A DNA stretch of 64,000 nt. It comes from Flavobacterium sp. UBA2787 (GTDB lineage: Bacteria > Bacteroidota > Bacteroidia > Flavobacteriales > Flavobacteriaceae). Location: positions 1 to 64,000 of the forward strand of contig DEHZ01000005.1 in the NCBI GenBank assembly GCA_002352205.1, in the 5' to 3' direction. The translations under genes were made by a program, and so were the position numbers. This document shows, piece by piece, positions 1 to 9,714 of the stretch; position 1 is the first letter of the stretch, and every line of letters begins with the position of its first letter. The notes under the pieces were generated by a model, which did no database searches, was not told where the DNA came from, and saw only the letters and a program-made list of their open reading frames with translations.

Positions 1-430
1 GGATCGAATGTTGGAAGGATTTCCGAGGTGATGGTGACTAATATAGTAACCGGAACAGCACATTGACCTGCGTCTGGTGTAAACACATATTCTGCGTCTA
101 CAACCGCTACAGATGTATCTATTGCTGACGGGCTCCATGTTCCTGTTATACCATTTGTTGATGCCGGTAAAGCGTCTGGTGTTGCGTTTAAACAATAGGC
201 AGTAGCTATTGGATCAAATGTTGGTGTAACTTCTTCTGTTACTGTAATTAACCATGTAACAATATTTGCACATTGTCCTGCATCTGGTGTAAATATATAT
301 TCTGCATCAACAACCGCTACTGTAGTATCTATTGTGGCAGGACTCCATGTTCCTGTGATACCGTTTGTTGATGTTGTTAATAATACATCCGCAGTAGCAT
401 CAATACAATAAGTAGTTGTAATTGGATCGA
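1..430 (-). repeat. About 210-213 bp in-gene tandem repeats (70-71 residues)
   Basis: The word GGATCGAATG or a close variant recurs at 1, 211 and 424, giving spacings of 210 and 213 bp. Each unit encodes an Ig-like module starting TFDP, with a conserved YC, an STNGITGTWSP segment and a DAGQC near the end. The array runs off the left edge, so the copy number is unknown. Confidence 0.75.
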
Positions 431-3400
431 AAACAGGGTCAACAACATCGATAACAGTAAGTGTTACCGTATGGCTTTCATTGATTTCACAAACACCTGT
501 GTTAGATGAAACTAAATAAGTAATCTCATAAACACCTGCAGTACTAGTTGATAAATCAATTGCACCTGTAGACGCGTCTATTGTTAATCCTGCTGGAGTT
601 GCAGTAAATTGTCCTGTTATATCAAAGTTTTCGGCAGGTACAAGAACAGGATTCGATCCAGACTTACAATATTCTGCTTCATCGTAACTAAATTCTGTAA
701 TTGGAGTGACTGCATTTACTAATTCTATAGTAAAAGTGTATGTTCCTCCTTCTGTACAGCCTTGTGCTTCTAAAGTATAAACTACTTCATAAATACCGGC
801 AGTACTAGTTCCTAAATTAATTTCTCCGGTTGTTGGATCAATTACTAAACCAGTTGTTGATGTAAATACTCCTCCTATATTGAAGTCAGTTGCTAATGTT
901 GGCAATAGAAGACCACTTGTGCTTGATACACAAATTACAGCAGGATCATATTCAAACTCTACAATTGGTGTGACAATATCATCTCCAAAATTCAAGAAGA
1001 ATGATTTAACCAAAGAACAAGTATTCGTTAAATCTGAAACGCGTACCCAAATTTGTTGACCATCTGTACCTTCAAACTCTGCAGGATTTTCTATAGGGTT
1101 TTGAGGAACTGATGCGTCTTCTTCAGATAAATAATAAGTAATTAAAAATAATGCCGGATCAAAAGTGCCTAAAATGGTAGCGTTATTTTGTGTTAAGTCA
1201 AAAATTGCTGTTCCTGTAGCACTACATGATTCCAAATCAACTGGATCATTACTTGGGAATTCAATAATATAAACAATATCAACTGTTTTAGAAGTAGTAA
1301 CCTCTTCACCTGGCGTACATGTTGCATAGGTTGCAATTGCTTCCATTTCAAGTGTTAGAGTTAAGTTCGTTTCTAACTCTAGTTGCTGTTCTGGTGTTAA
1401 AACGATTGAAATATCATTTTGATTGCTATAAAAACCACCATTCATTAACCATTGGAAATCAACATCAGATTCTCCATTTGGAAGGAATCTCCAAGCTTCT
1501 TCTGTAGCAGACCAAGCTCCTGTATTTCTTCCAGGAGGGGTATAACCCACAGTTCCTAATGCGTTTTGAATACCAATAACTCCAACTCCATTTTGCCAAG
1601 ATGTACATGGAACTCTTCTTTCTACATAAACTTCGATAATATTAGAAATTTCATATATTACAATTTGACTTGTTTGTGCACCAACGGCAGCACTATTATT
1701 ACACCCTGTTCCAAATTGAGCAACTTGGGAGAAATTTACTACTAAAGCTCTACATGGATAAGTTCCTAAAACTTGATAGTTTATATTTGGTGAAGCAAAT
1801 GCATTATTAATGAAAGGATCTATATCCTGATAAACTCCATATATTGCATTTAAAATTGGAAATGCAGGATTAGGAACACTCTGAGTAAAGGCCCATGGAC
1901 AACCCCCACCATCTGTCATTCCATTTCCAAATTGTACAACTCCATTTGATCCTACTTTGGCTTGTGTAAAAGATTCTCCAAAGAAACAGAAATTAAACGG
2001 TAAATCTATAGCATCAGACCAAACGTCATCTGTGTCAACAGATGTTTGTGTACCACCAGTGAAAGGGAATGGAGGTTCATAGGTAATTGATTCTACTGCA
2101 TAAGAAGTAGTTGAAGCAATTCCATAGAAGGAAGCTGCAAGGTTAATTTCTTCAATATCAGAATCAGGACAAACTACAATTGAACCATCTACAATATCAA
2201 CACCAACACCAACAACATCTACAGATGCACACCCTGGCGGGATGTAGATTGAGAATTGCTCTGGTCCCGACCAAAAACTTTTATCGTCTTCCGAACAAAT
2301 TGCTCTTACATAAAATTCGTAAAACACATCTTCAGATGCAAGGAAAGTGTATGTTGGACTATTAACAATTATTCCTGTTGAAGAAGCGTTTGGAACTCCA
2401 CTTCCTAATTCTTGAATAATTACTTCCCATTGTGTTTCAGTTCCTGAAGGAGTCCATGTTAAATCTACAGAATATGAACCTAATTCGGTTGAAGCTGTTA
2501 ATTCACTTGGAGAAGGACAGGTTAAAACACTAACATTAATATTGTCGATAGCTGCAGGTGTCTGAGTTCCTCCACCTCCATCATTTCTCCACTCAAATAC
2601 TAAACGAAGTACTTGATCTGAAAATGCTGCTAATGGCAAAGTATATAATTGGTTTACATAACTAGCACTATTGTTAAAATTAGCACCTAATTGTTGACCT
2701 CCACTGGCTGCGTTAATTTGCACTCCTGGTGTTGGCGTAAAAGTTACAGGCACTAACCAAACTCTGAAGTAATCGAATGGGAAACCGCCAAATCCTTCTC
2801 CTACTGCTCTCCAATCAAATGATAGATTTACTTCATTCAATATTGTTGGCATTTGTAAATCACGGTAAGCATGAACTACAGTTGCAGGTGATGTTGTGTA
2901 AGTATTTGTAGCTCCATTATTATTAGAAATGTACATTGCTTGAGTTCCTCCATTATTTGTAGCATTTCCAACAACCCATTTATTGATAGAAGTTCCGTTT
3001 ACGAAAGACCATCCATGAGCTGCTTCAAAATCTTCTGAATAATTTAAATCAACCGGTATTTGCGTAGTATTGAATGAAAACGCAGTAGTCCAATTGCTAA
3101 TGCTTGTTTCACTACAAATTACTCTAACATAAACATCATAGGTTGTTGATGGTGATAATGAAGTAACTTCAAAAGGGTTATCTGTGGTAACTGTTCCTGT
3201 GTCGTCAATTCCTGGAGCAGGAGAACCTGTTGGAAGTACAATAACTTCGAACTCTGTAAATCCCGGTATTGGATCCCAACCAATCTCAGCTGTTTCTTGA
3301 CCAACAGTAACGATAGAAACTCCAGTTGGAGGTAAACATTCCGGCACACCACATTCTACTAATGAATCGGTATATAAAACAGTTCCGGCTAAGCCTCCTG

Positions 3401-6400
3401 AAGCAACATCCATACTGTAAACAGTTTGGTTTGAATCGTTGATTACTTGTACTCGAACTTCACCTGTAAATCCACCGGCAACACTCCAAAATAAATCAAA
3501 TGGTAAACCATTACATAATTGTACTGTAAAGTCAACCGGGTTTTGTCCATCTGCATTTGTTGGACCCGTAATAGTTGCAACAACAATTCCGTTTTGTCTA
3601 ACTTCCATAATGTTGCCATTCCAACTATCTCCAAATGTATCTCGCGTTCTGATGATATAAGCACATTGGTCGGCTAAGTCACAAATTGTAGTATTGAATG
3701 TTAAAGCAGATGACCAGTTTCCGATTCCGGTTGGACAAATTGCTCTGATATACACGTCATATAATGTTCCTGATTCTAATCCTGTGATTAAAAATGGATT
3801 ATCTGTAGTTAATGTTCCTGTAGCAGTTGCAGTAGGTACAGTTGAAGGCGATGGTAACCAAATTACTTCATATTCTGTAATTCCGGGAACAACATCCCAT
3901 TGAACCTCTGCAGATTCTGCTGAAATTTGTCCGGCCACCATAGTTAAGCCTGTTGGTGCCAAACATTCCGGCACACCACATTCTACTAATGAATCAGTAT
4001 ATAAAACGGTTCCGGCTAAAGCTCCCGAAGGAACATCCATACTGTAAACAGTTTGGTTTGAATCGTTGATTACTTGTACTCGAACTTCATTTGTAAATCC
4101 GCCGGCAACACTCCAAAATAAATCAAATGGTAATCCATCACACAATTGAACAGTGAAGTCAACCGGATTTTGTCCATCAGCATTTGTTGGACCGGTAATT
4201 GTTGCAACAACAATTCCGTTTTGTCTAACTTGCATGATGTTACCATTCCAACTATCACCAAATGTGTCTTGTGTTCTAATGATATAAGCACATTGGTCGG
4301 CTATATCACAAATTGTTGTATTGAATGTTAAAGCAGTTGACCAGTTACTTGTTCCTGTTGGACAAATTGCTCTTATGTAAACATTATAAATTGTTCCTGA
4401 ATCTAATCCTGTAATTAAAAATGGATTTTCAGTAGTTAATGTTCCTGAATCATCTGGACCCGGTGATGTGGAAGGCGATGGTAACCAAATTACTTCATAT
4501 TCTGTAATTCCGGGAACAACATCCCATTCAACTTGAGCAGAATCTGCTGAAATTTGACCAGCCACTGTTGCTAATCCTGTTGGAGGTAAACATTCCGGCA
4601 CACCACATTCTACTAAAGAATCGGTGTATAAAACTGTTCCAGCTAAGCCGCCGGAAGCAACTTCCATACTGTAAACAGTTTGATTTGAATCGTTTATTAC
4701 TTGTACACGAACTTCATTTGTGAATCCTCCTGCAACGCTCCAAAATAAATCAAAAGGTTGACCTGTACATAATTGAACTACAAAGTCAACCGGATTTTGT
4801 CCATCAGCATTTGTTGGACCGGTTATTGTTGCAACAACAATACCATTTTGTCTAACTTCCATGATATTACCATTCCAACTATCTCCAAATGTGTCTCTAG
4901 TTCTAATTATATATGAACATTGATCCGCTGGTTCACATGTAGTCGTATTAAATATATAAGGTCCGGCCCAAGCACTAAATGTTCCGTCTCCACAATCTCT
5001 TCTTACCCAATATTGATATTGTGTTGAAGCCGCAATTGGAGTACCATCAAATAATGTGGTTACGTTTACGTTATCAAAGCTATTAGTTTGAATACCTGAA
5101 CCTGCAGGAACTGTAGATCCAACAGTTTGTAAAACATATTCCCATGATGTAGCTCCATTAGCATCCCAATTTAAAACGGCACTTGTCAATCCACCAATTG
5201 CTCCTAAATTAGTTGGAGGTGGACAGTTTACTACTTGTAGAGATAAAGTGTAAGCAATTGTAGCAGGAGTTCCGCTTGTAGAAATTACTATATAATAAGT
5301 CTGACCTGAAACAACAGGTAAGTCTATAACTCTTGGTGTAGCATTATTACTTGATACACCTGCAATACAACTTACCCCAACATTATCACAACTATTATAA
5401 ACGAATAAACCTGAATTGTTTCCTGTTGGTGTCATGGTAATGTTTACCACTCCATCAAAATCAGCGGTATAGCTATAAAAAACATCGTTACCGTTTAAAA
5501 AATTTCCGGCAGCTCCACAACCTGCACCCGGATTACCATCAATATTATCTAAATAATTAGCTGTGTTATCGGTTGTAGAATAAGGTAAGCCTCCTACCGG
5601 AATTGCAGAATCACATGTTAATCCCGGTGAAGATGTTGTAAAATTTACCGGCCCTACCCATTCACTATTACTTTGTGAACATATTGCTCTAACATAAACA
5701 GCATATTGAGTTGACTCATTTAATCCTGTTGCAGGATAAGTTGTTTCCGGACCAACCTCTACGCCAACCCCTGTTGGTGTGTTAGGAAATTCCACTATTT
5801 CAACTTCAAAAAGGTCTGCTCCGCCCGGATTATCCCATGTTATTGTTGCTCCAACTTGGCTAATACTGCCAACTTGAATATTTTCAGGATTAATACATCT
5901 TTCAACCAAACGAACATCATCCACAATCCATCTGTCTCCGGTTGGAGCAGCAGTTGGTTGTGTCACTAACATTACGAATGCAATATAAATGTCTTGCCCT
6001 TCATATCCGGCAAGAGCTAAATCCACTTCTTTTTCTTCACAGATATTAAAAACAGCATTTAATTCTGCTTCTGTCCATTGAGCAACAATTGAAAAACCAC
6101 TGTTCTGAGAAACAGTAGAAACTCTAATCTGATACGTTGTATTATCAAAACCGTTAATTGTTGAACGGGTTGAGAATAACAATTGTCCATTATCAGGAAC
6201 TGTAACTAATGATGACACTAACCACTTTTCAGAAGTGTTACCGGCACCAATATTTTCTCTACCGTTGACAAAAGCAGAAATACTGCCCTGGCAAACTGTT
6301 GGAGGTGTAGTTACAGCATTTACGGTTGTCCACTGAAAGGCACCGAATGCGTTGTTGTAAAATGTCCAACCGGGTGGTATTCCGCCCTCAAAATTTTGAG

Positions 6401-6467
6401 GAACCTGAGAATACGCAACTGTTCCTGTCAGCAAAAACAACAGTAATAGTAAAGTAATTCTTTTCAT
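1..6467 (-). CDS. Giant secreted multidomain adhesin-like protein (partial, C-terminus outside window)
   Basis: One reading frame stays open from an ATG at 6467-6465 to the left edge (2155 codons, no stop), so the C-terminus is missing. A signal peptide of about 21 residues ends in AYSQ. Next come a choice-of-anchor-J/MAM-like domain (about 22-185), a fibronectin III-like domain, a PPC-like beta domain (about 277-420), then three 209-residue units that each pair a domain carrying GDSWNGN with an Fn3-like domain. After these are a second anchor-J-like domain (about 1137-1318), another Fn3, a region with FNFCFFGE, and Cys-containing Ig-like repeats including about 70-residue TFDP..YC units. This architecture is typical of type IX secretion cargo in Flavobacteriia; the C-terminal sorting domain would lie outside the window. 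An adhesin or surface role is inferred. The gene diverges from hflX. Confidence 0.85.
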   Translation of the reverse strand, partial: MKRITLLLLLFLLTGTVAYSQVPQNFEGGIPPGWTFYNNAFGAFQWTTVNAVTTPPTVCQGSISAFVNGRENIGAGNTSEKWLVSSLVTVPDNGQLLFSTRSTINGFDNTTYQIRVSTVSQNSGFSIVAQWTEAELNAVFNICEEKEVDLALAGYEGQDIYIAFVMLVTQPTAAPTGDRWIVDDVRLVERCINPENIQVGSISQVGATITWDNPGGADLFEVEIVEFPNTPTGVGVEVGPETTYPATGLNESTQYAVYVRAICSQSNSEWVGPVNFTTSSPGLTCDSAIPVGGLPYSTTDNTANYLDNIDGNPGAGCGAAGNFLNGNDVFYSYTADFDGVVNITMTPTGNNSGLFVYNSCDNVGVSCIAGVSSNNATPRVIDLPVVSGQTYYIVISTSGTPATIAYTLSLQVVNCPPPTNLGAIGGLTSAVLNWDANGATSWEYVLQTVGSTVPAGSGIQTNSFDNVNVTTLFDGTPIAASTQYQYWVRRDCGDGTFSAWAGPYIFNTTTCEPADQCSYIIRTRDTFGDSWNGNIMEVRQNGIVVATITGPTNADGQNPVDFVVQLCTGQPFDLFWSVAGGFTNEVRVQVINDSNQTVYSMEVASGGLAGTVLYTDSLVECGVPECLPPTGLATVAGQISADSAQVEWDVVPGITEYEVIWLPSPSTSPGPDDSGTLTTENPFLITGLDSGTIYNVYIRAICPTGTSNWSTALTFNTTICDIADQCAYIIRTQDTFGDSWNGNIMQVRQNGIVVATITGPTNADGQNPVDFTVQLCDGLPFDLFWSVAGGFTNEVRVQVINDSNQTVYSMDVPSGALAGTVLYTDSLVECGVPECLAPTGLTMVAGQISAESAEVQWDVVPGITEYEVIWLPSPSTVPTATATGTLTTDNPFLITGLESGTLYDVYIRAICPTGIGNWSSALTFNTTICDLADQCAYIIRTRDTFGDSWNGNIMEVRQNGIVVATITGPTNADGQNPVDFTVQLCNGLPFDLFWSVAGGFTGEVRVQVINDSNQTVYSMDVASGGLAGTVLYTDSLVECGVPECLPPTGVSIVTVGQETAEIGWDPIPGFTEFEVIVLPTGSPAPGIDDTGTVTTDNPFEVTSLSPSTTYDVYVRVICSETSISNWTTAFSFNTTQIPVDLNYSEDFEAAHGWSFVNGTSINKWVVGNATNNGGTQAMYISNNNGATNTYTTSPATVVHAYRDLQMPTILNEVNLSFDWRAVGEGFGGFPFDYFRVWLVPVTFTPTPGVQINAASGGQQLGANFNNSASYVNQLYTLPLAAFSDQVLRLVFEWRNDGGGGTQTPAAIDNINVSVLTCPSPSELTASTELGSYSVDLTWTPSGTETQWEVIIQELGSGVPNASSTGIIVNSPTYTFLASEDVFYEFYVRAICSEDDKSFWSGPEQFSIYIPPGCASVDVVGVGVDIVDGSIVVCPDSDIEEINLAASFYGIASTTSYAVESITYEPPFPFTGGTQTSVDTDDVWSDAIDLPFNFCFFGESFTQAKVGSNGVVQFGNGMTDGGGCPWAFTQSVPNPAFPILNAIYGVYQDIDPFINNAFASPNINYQVLGTYPCRALVVNFSQVAQFGTGCNNSAAVGAQTSQIVIYEISNIIEVYVERRVPCTSWQNGVGVIGIQNALGTVGYTPPGRNTGAWSATEEAWRFLPNGESDVDFQWLMNGGFYSNQNDISIVLTPEQQLELETNLTLTLEMEAIATYATCTPGEEVTTSKTVDIVYIIEFPSNDPVDLESCSATGTAIFDLTQNNATILGTFDPALFLITYYLSEEDASVPQNPIENPAEFEGTDGQQIWVRVSDLTNTCSLVKSFFLNFGDDIVTPIVEFEYDPAVICVSSTSGLLLPTLATDFNIGGVFTSTTGLVIDPTTGEINLGTSTAGIYEVVYTLEAQGCTEGGTYTFTIELVNAVTPITEFSYDEAEYCKSGSNPVLVPAENFDITGQFTATPAGLTIDASTGAIDLSTSTAGVYEITYLVSSNTGVCEINESHTVTLTVIDVVDPVFDPITTTYCIDATADVLLTTSTNGITGTWSPATIDTTVAVVDAEYIFTPDAGQCANIVTWLITVTEEVTPTFDPIATAYCLNATPDALPASTNGITGTWSPSAIDTSVAVVDAEYVFTPDAGQCAVPVTILVTITSEILPTFD
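3334..5214 (-). repeat. Three tandem 627-bp units inside the giant gene
   Basis: AAACATTCCGGCACACCACA recurs at 3334, 3961 and 4588, exactly 627 bp apart, and the GCACATTGG(T/A)(T/C)CGGCT region recurs at 3661, 4288 and about 4915. The two units nearer the C-terminus (3334-4587) are very similar. The N-terminal-most unit (4588-5214) has diverged in its Fn3-like half. Each unit encodes 209 residues, so the reading frame is preserved. Confidence 0.85.
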
Positions 6468-6517
6468 AAATGAAAGTTTAGATTGTTTTGTAATTTTTTT
6501 TCGTAGGTTTAGAGAGC

Positions 6518-6525
6518 CAAATTTA
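6518..6525 (-). promoter_or_regulatory. Bacteroidota -7 box for the giant secreted protein gene
   Basis: On the minus strand this reads TAAATTTG, a perfect TAnnTTTG match, 51 bp upstream of the start codon. No TTG was found at the usual -33 distance, so this is a partial promoter call. Confidence 0.42.
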
Positions 6526-6604
6526 ACAAAAATTAAGAATTATGTAACATTATTTTAATTTTTAACTAAATAATTCAACATATTTATTTCTTTTGTTTCT
6601 TTAA

Positions 6605-6639
6605 TTTGGTCAGAAAAGCTTCTGAATTGCTTAATTTTG
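6605..6639 (+). promoter_or_regulatory. Candidate hflX promoter (TTTG / TAATTTTG)
   Basis: TAATTTTG at 6632-6639 matches the -7 consensus and TTTG at 6605-6608 could be the -33 element, with a 23-nt spacer that is slightly long. The predicted start site is about 15 nt upstream of the ATG at 6658. This fits that ATG better than the TTG at 6652. Confidence 0.4.
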
Positions 6640-6657
6640 CAAGACATTTAATTGAAT

Positions 6658-7881
6658 ATGCTAGAAAAAGAAAAAACAAGTTTTGAAAAGACAGTTGTAG
6701 TAGGAATTGTTACGAAAGAACAAGATGAGTCTAAATTGAATGAATTTCTAGATGAATTAGAGTTTTTAACGTTTACTGCTGGCGGTGAAGTGATTAAGCG
6801 TTTTTGGCAACGACTTGAAAAAGCTCATCCTAAAACCTTTGTTGGAACAGGGAAAATTGAAGAAATTCATAAATATATTGTTGAAAACGACGTTTCTACC
6901 GTGATTTTTGATGATGAACTCTCGCCTTCTCAACAAAAAAATATTACTAAAATTTTGGATTGTAAGGTATTAGACCGAACCAACCTAATTTTGGACATTT
7001 TTGCTCAACGTGCCGAAACTTCTTATGCCAGAACACAGGTTGAGTTGGCTCAGTGTCAATATTTGCTGCCGAGATTATCGGGAATGTGGACGCACTTGGA
7101 ACGGCAACGTGGTGGAATTGGTATGCGTGGTCCGGGTGAAACAGAGATTGAAACCGATAGACGAATTGTGCGTGACCGAATTGCATTGTTGAAAGATAAA
7201 ATCAAGACGATTGACAAACAAATGTCGGTGCAACGCGGAAATCGTGGTTCGCTGGTTCGTGTTGCTTTGGTGGGATATACCAATGTGGGAAAATCGACGT
7301 TGATGAATGCGGTTGGAAAAAGCGATGTTTTTGTAGAGAATAAATTATTTGCAACGCTAGATACAACTGTGCGAAAAGTGGTGATTAAGAATTTACCGTT
7401 TTTGCTTTCGGATACGGTTGGTTTTATTCGAAAATTGCCAACTCAGTTGGTGGAATCGTTTAAAAGTACGCTGGATGAAGTACGTGAAGCCGATTTACTA
7501 CTTCACGTTGTTGATATTTCGCATCCGGATTTTGAACATCATATTGCCTCGGTAAATCAGATTTTGCAAGATATTAAAAGTGCCGATAAACACACAATTA
7601 TGGTTTTTAATAAGATTGATGCCTACAAACCTGCTCAATTTGATGAAGATGATTTGATGATTGAAAAAACCAGTAAGCATTATTCGTTGGAAGAATGGAA
7701 AGCCACATGGATGAGTAATGTGGGTGAAGATCGTGCGTTGTTTATTTCTGCGACGAATAAAGAGAATTTTGAAGAATTTAGAGAAAAAGTGTATGAAGCT
7801 GTGAGGGAAATTCACGTGACTCGTTTTCCGTATAATAAATTTTTGTATCCGGATTATAAGGATGCTGTGGATGAGGAATAG
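6658..7881 (+). CDS. hflX: GTPase HflX
   Basis: A 407-residue ribosome-associated GTPase. HflX binds the 50S subunit and splits stalled or stress-idled 70S ribosomes. An N-terminal HflX domain is followed by the Gly-rich linker GGIGMRGPGETEIETDRR (about 150-168) and a G domain with G1 GYTNVGKST (about 205-213), G3 DTVG (about 252) and G4 NKID (about 318). All GTPase signatures are intact and the length is typical. I chose the ATG at 6658 over the in-frame TTG at 6652 because MLEKEK is a normal start and lies just downstream of a -7 box. The gene stands alone and diverges from the giant secreted protein. Confidence 0.95.
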   Translation: MLEKEKTSFEKTVVVGIVTKEQDESKLNEFLDELEFLTFTAGGEVIKRFWQRLEKAHPKTFVGTGKIEEIHKYIVENDVSTVIFDDELSPSQQKNITKILDCKVLDRTNLILDIFAQRAETSYARTQVELAQCQYLLPRLSGMWTHLERQRGGIGMRGPGETEIETDRRIVRDRIALLKDKIKTIDKQMSVQRGNRGSLVRVALVGYTNVGKSTLMNAVGKSDVFVENKLFATLDTTVRKVVIKNLPFLLSDTVGFIRKLPTQLVESFKSTLDEVREADLLLHVVDISHPDFEHHIASVNQILQDIKSADKHTIMVFNKIDAYKPAQFDEDDLMIEKTSKHYSLEEWKATWMSNVGEDRALFISATNKENFEEFREKVYEAVREIHVTRFPYNKFLYPDYKDAVDEE

Positions 7882-8050
7882 TTTATAGCACAGATTGCGA
7901 CAGGGATTGCAGTGGAAAGCTTTTTTAAAAAAATTTTTAGTTTTGCTGACAAACAAAAGCGACCAACGGAAGCTCTTTGGGTGGCTTGCAAAACTTAATT
8001 TTTTTGAAAAACTTGGAACGGAAAGCCCGGCCGTTCGCCCCAAAAAAAAA

Positions 8051-8114
8051 TCATTCCGAAAAAAGAGATTTGCTTCGCCTGTTCGCTTCGCTCGAGTCTC
8101 CTTCGTCGGAATGA
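8051..8114. repeat. REP-like dispersed element bounded by TCATTCCGA / TCGGAATGA
   Basis: Perfect 9-bp inverted arms at 8051-8059 and 8106-8114 enclose a segment rich in CTTCG. A related element with the same TGTCAT...ATGACA ends and a CCTTCGTC word lies at 15814-15902. The element sits between the convergent hflX and DUF3078 genes and may help terminate both transcripts. Confidence 0.6.
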
Positions 8115-8138
8115 CAAGATTGGGGATAAATTATATTA

Positions 8139-9059
8139 TTAAAATCCGTAATTCACGCCCACTCCCAACACTTGACGGGTTTGGAAACCGCGAAATGCAT
8201 TGTCGTCATAAATGGTTTGGAACGACAGGTTGGTGGATAGGAATTTATTGATGGTCATTACGATATTTAACTGATAATCAACGTCTACGTTTTGTGGATC
8301 TTCGAGATAATTGGAATATAAACTCAGGATATTTTCGGCAGAAACGTTTTCGAATAAATTGAATTTATAGTAACCTGCTGCGTAGAAACCGAGCTCGTAA
8401 CGCATTGATTTTCCTTCATCTACGCCAAAATAACTTCCGTCAACATAGCCCGGAACAGAAGTATAATCTTTGTCAACAAAAGTCATTTTTGATGATAATG
8501 GAGCTAAATTGAATTTGAAATTATCGCTTTTTTTCCACATCATACCCGGACCAAAAGTGAGGTAACCCGGCGACATAAAATTGGTGTTTTCGGTTCTGAT
8601 TTCTCTGCCGTTTTCATCTGTTCCGTAAACAAAACCTTTTGTGAATTGTGTTCTGAAGTTAAGAAAAGCGGAATAATACCAATATCCTCCAGCTTTTTTT
8701 CCGGCAAGTGAATTAAACTCGAAACGGTCATCGGTTTTCTTTTCAAACTCTGAGTTTTTGGTTTTCACGATACCGTAGGATGCAATTACTTTGTTGTCCC
8801 AAGACCAATCTTCACTTTTGTAATTGAAATCGTAGTTGAGTCCGAGATTTCCTGAAATATTGTTTTCGCCACCGGCAACCCAATTGTCAAATGTTGATTG
8901 ATTGAACAAGAACGAGATGTTTCCTTTTTTAATCCACCCGTTGGTTCGTGTGGTGTCGTTGACAGCTTTAACTACTTCTTCGACACTTTTTACTACTTCT
9001 TGTTGAGCTGAAACTTGTAGCCCAAACATGAAACTAAGTGCAATTACTACTTTTTTCAT
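8139..9059 (-). CDS. DUF3078 outer-membrane protein
   Basis: A 306-residue protein with a signal peptide (MKKVVIALSFMFGLQVSAQ). The body has alternating aromatic beta-strands and ends in an aromatic residue (NYGF), as outer-membrane beta-barrels do. The segment SFLFNQSTFDNWVAGGENN is the hallmark of DUF3078, a family restricted to Bacteroidota; its function is unknown. It lies at the distal end of the suf locus but has a strong promoter of its own at 9086-9115, so it is probably not co-transcribed with the suf genes. Confidence 0.85.
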   Translation of the reverse strand: MKKVVIALSFMFGLQVSAQQEVVKSVEEVVKAVNDTTRTNGWIKKGNISFLFNQSTFDNWVAGGENNISGNLGLNYDFNYKSEDWSWDNKVIASYGIVKTKNSEFEKKTDDRFEFNSLAGKKAGGYWYYSAFLNFRTQFTKGFVYGTDENGREIRTENTNFMSPGYLTFGPGMMWKKSDNFKFNLAPLSSKMTFVDKDYTSVPGYVDGSYFGVDEGKSMRYELGFYAAGYYKFNLFENVSAENILSLYSNYLEDPQNVDVDYQLNIVMTINKFLSTNLSFQTIYDDNAFRGFQTRQVLGVGVNYGF

Positions 9060-9085
9060 CCTTTAAATTTTAAGATTTTGCGGGA

Positions 9086-9115
9086 CAAAGTTAATAATTG
9101 TTCTAAAATTAACAA
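9086..9115 (-). promoter_or_regulatory. Promoter of the DUF3078 gene (TTG-N19-TAACTTTG)
   Basis: On the minus strand TTG (9115-9113) is followed after exactly 19 nt by TAACTTTG (9093-9086). This is the best match in the window to the two-part Bacteroidota promoter. The predicted transcript starts about 22 nt before the ATG at 9059. Confidence 0.6.
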
Positions 9116-9137
9116 TTTTTTTCTGCTTAAAGGCCGT

Positions 9138-9644
9138 CTATTTTTGAGCTTTATATAACGGAACAGCAGAACAAGCTTCGCCAAACATAACGCTTTTGGC
9201 TACTTTTTGTAGATTTTGAATAGCAAAAATATAGGCTGATTCCGGAACCGGTTTTTTGGAACATCCTTTAAGAATGACCGGTTTTCCTTGGTAAATGGAA
9301 TAATCGATTTGGCTGAGGATCTCGCTATATAATAAGGTGTCGATTTCTTCTTTTTTGCCTAAAATGATTTTTTTTGCAAACGGCTGAAGATGAACCGTAA
9401 CCACAATAGTTGCCCAAGCCGGTAAAATAGCGTCGGTAGAGCAATAAATCGCCACAAAATGGTTTTGATATTGCGACCAATCGTGGTTTTTTAACGCTTC
9501 GCGGAAATTTTTTTCTTTAAGTAAAAATCCTTCTTCGAGCCAATGAGCAATATCAATTTGTGTTCGGATTCCGGTGGGATAATAATCCTCTAAATCGAAC
9601 ACTTCTAAGGAAGAATTGGCCACTTTGTTGATGATTTCGTTCAT
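9138..9644 (-). CDS. DUF2480 family protein
   Basis: A 168-residue soluble protein without signal peptide or membrane segment. The pattern VFDLEDYYPTG near the N-terminus, the CSTDAILPAWA block and the C-terminal FGEACSAVPLYK fit DUF2480. This family is found beside suf genes in Flavobacteriia and has no established function. Two conserved-looking cysteines (GCSKKP and EACSAVP) make a link to iron-sulfur or thiol chemistry plausible, but that is inference. It is the last gene of the sufS-sufE-DUF59 run and is separated from the DUF59 gene by a 70-bp repeat. Confidence 0.8.
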   Translation of the reverse strand: MNEIINKVANSSLEVFDLEDYYPTGIRTQIDIAHWLEEGFLLKEKNFREALKNHDWSQYQNHFVAIYCSTDAILPAWATIVVTVHLQPFAKKIILGKKEEIDTLLYSEILSQIDYSIYQGKPVILKGCSKKPVPESAYIFAIQNLQKVAKSVMFGEACSAVPLYKAQK

Positions 9645-9650
9645 GTCTTT

Positions 9651-9712
9651 TGTTTCAGGTCTAAAGTTTCAAGTTTCAAGTTGCTGAACCTGAAACCTGA
9701 AACTTGAAACTT
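9651..9712. repeat. GTTTCAAG / CTTGAAAC inverted repeat cluster
   Basis: The left part carries AAAGTTTCAAGTTTCAAGTT. The right part carries its near-perfect inverse followed by a T-run, so the transcript would form a long hairpin. The same repeat family fills the sufB-sufC gap (16669-16790). It may attenuate or terminate transcription between the DUF59 and DUF2480 genes. Confidence 0.6.
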
Positions 9713-9714
9713 TT

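Noticed and set aside
7498-8043. 181-codon minus-strand ORF overlapping hflX
   Set aside because: It is antisense to the well-conserved G domain of HflX, with composition of a shadow frame and no recognisable start or motif.
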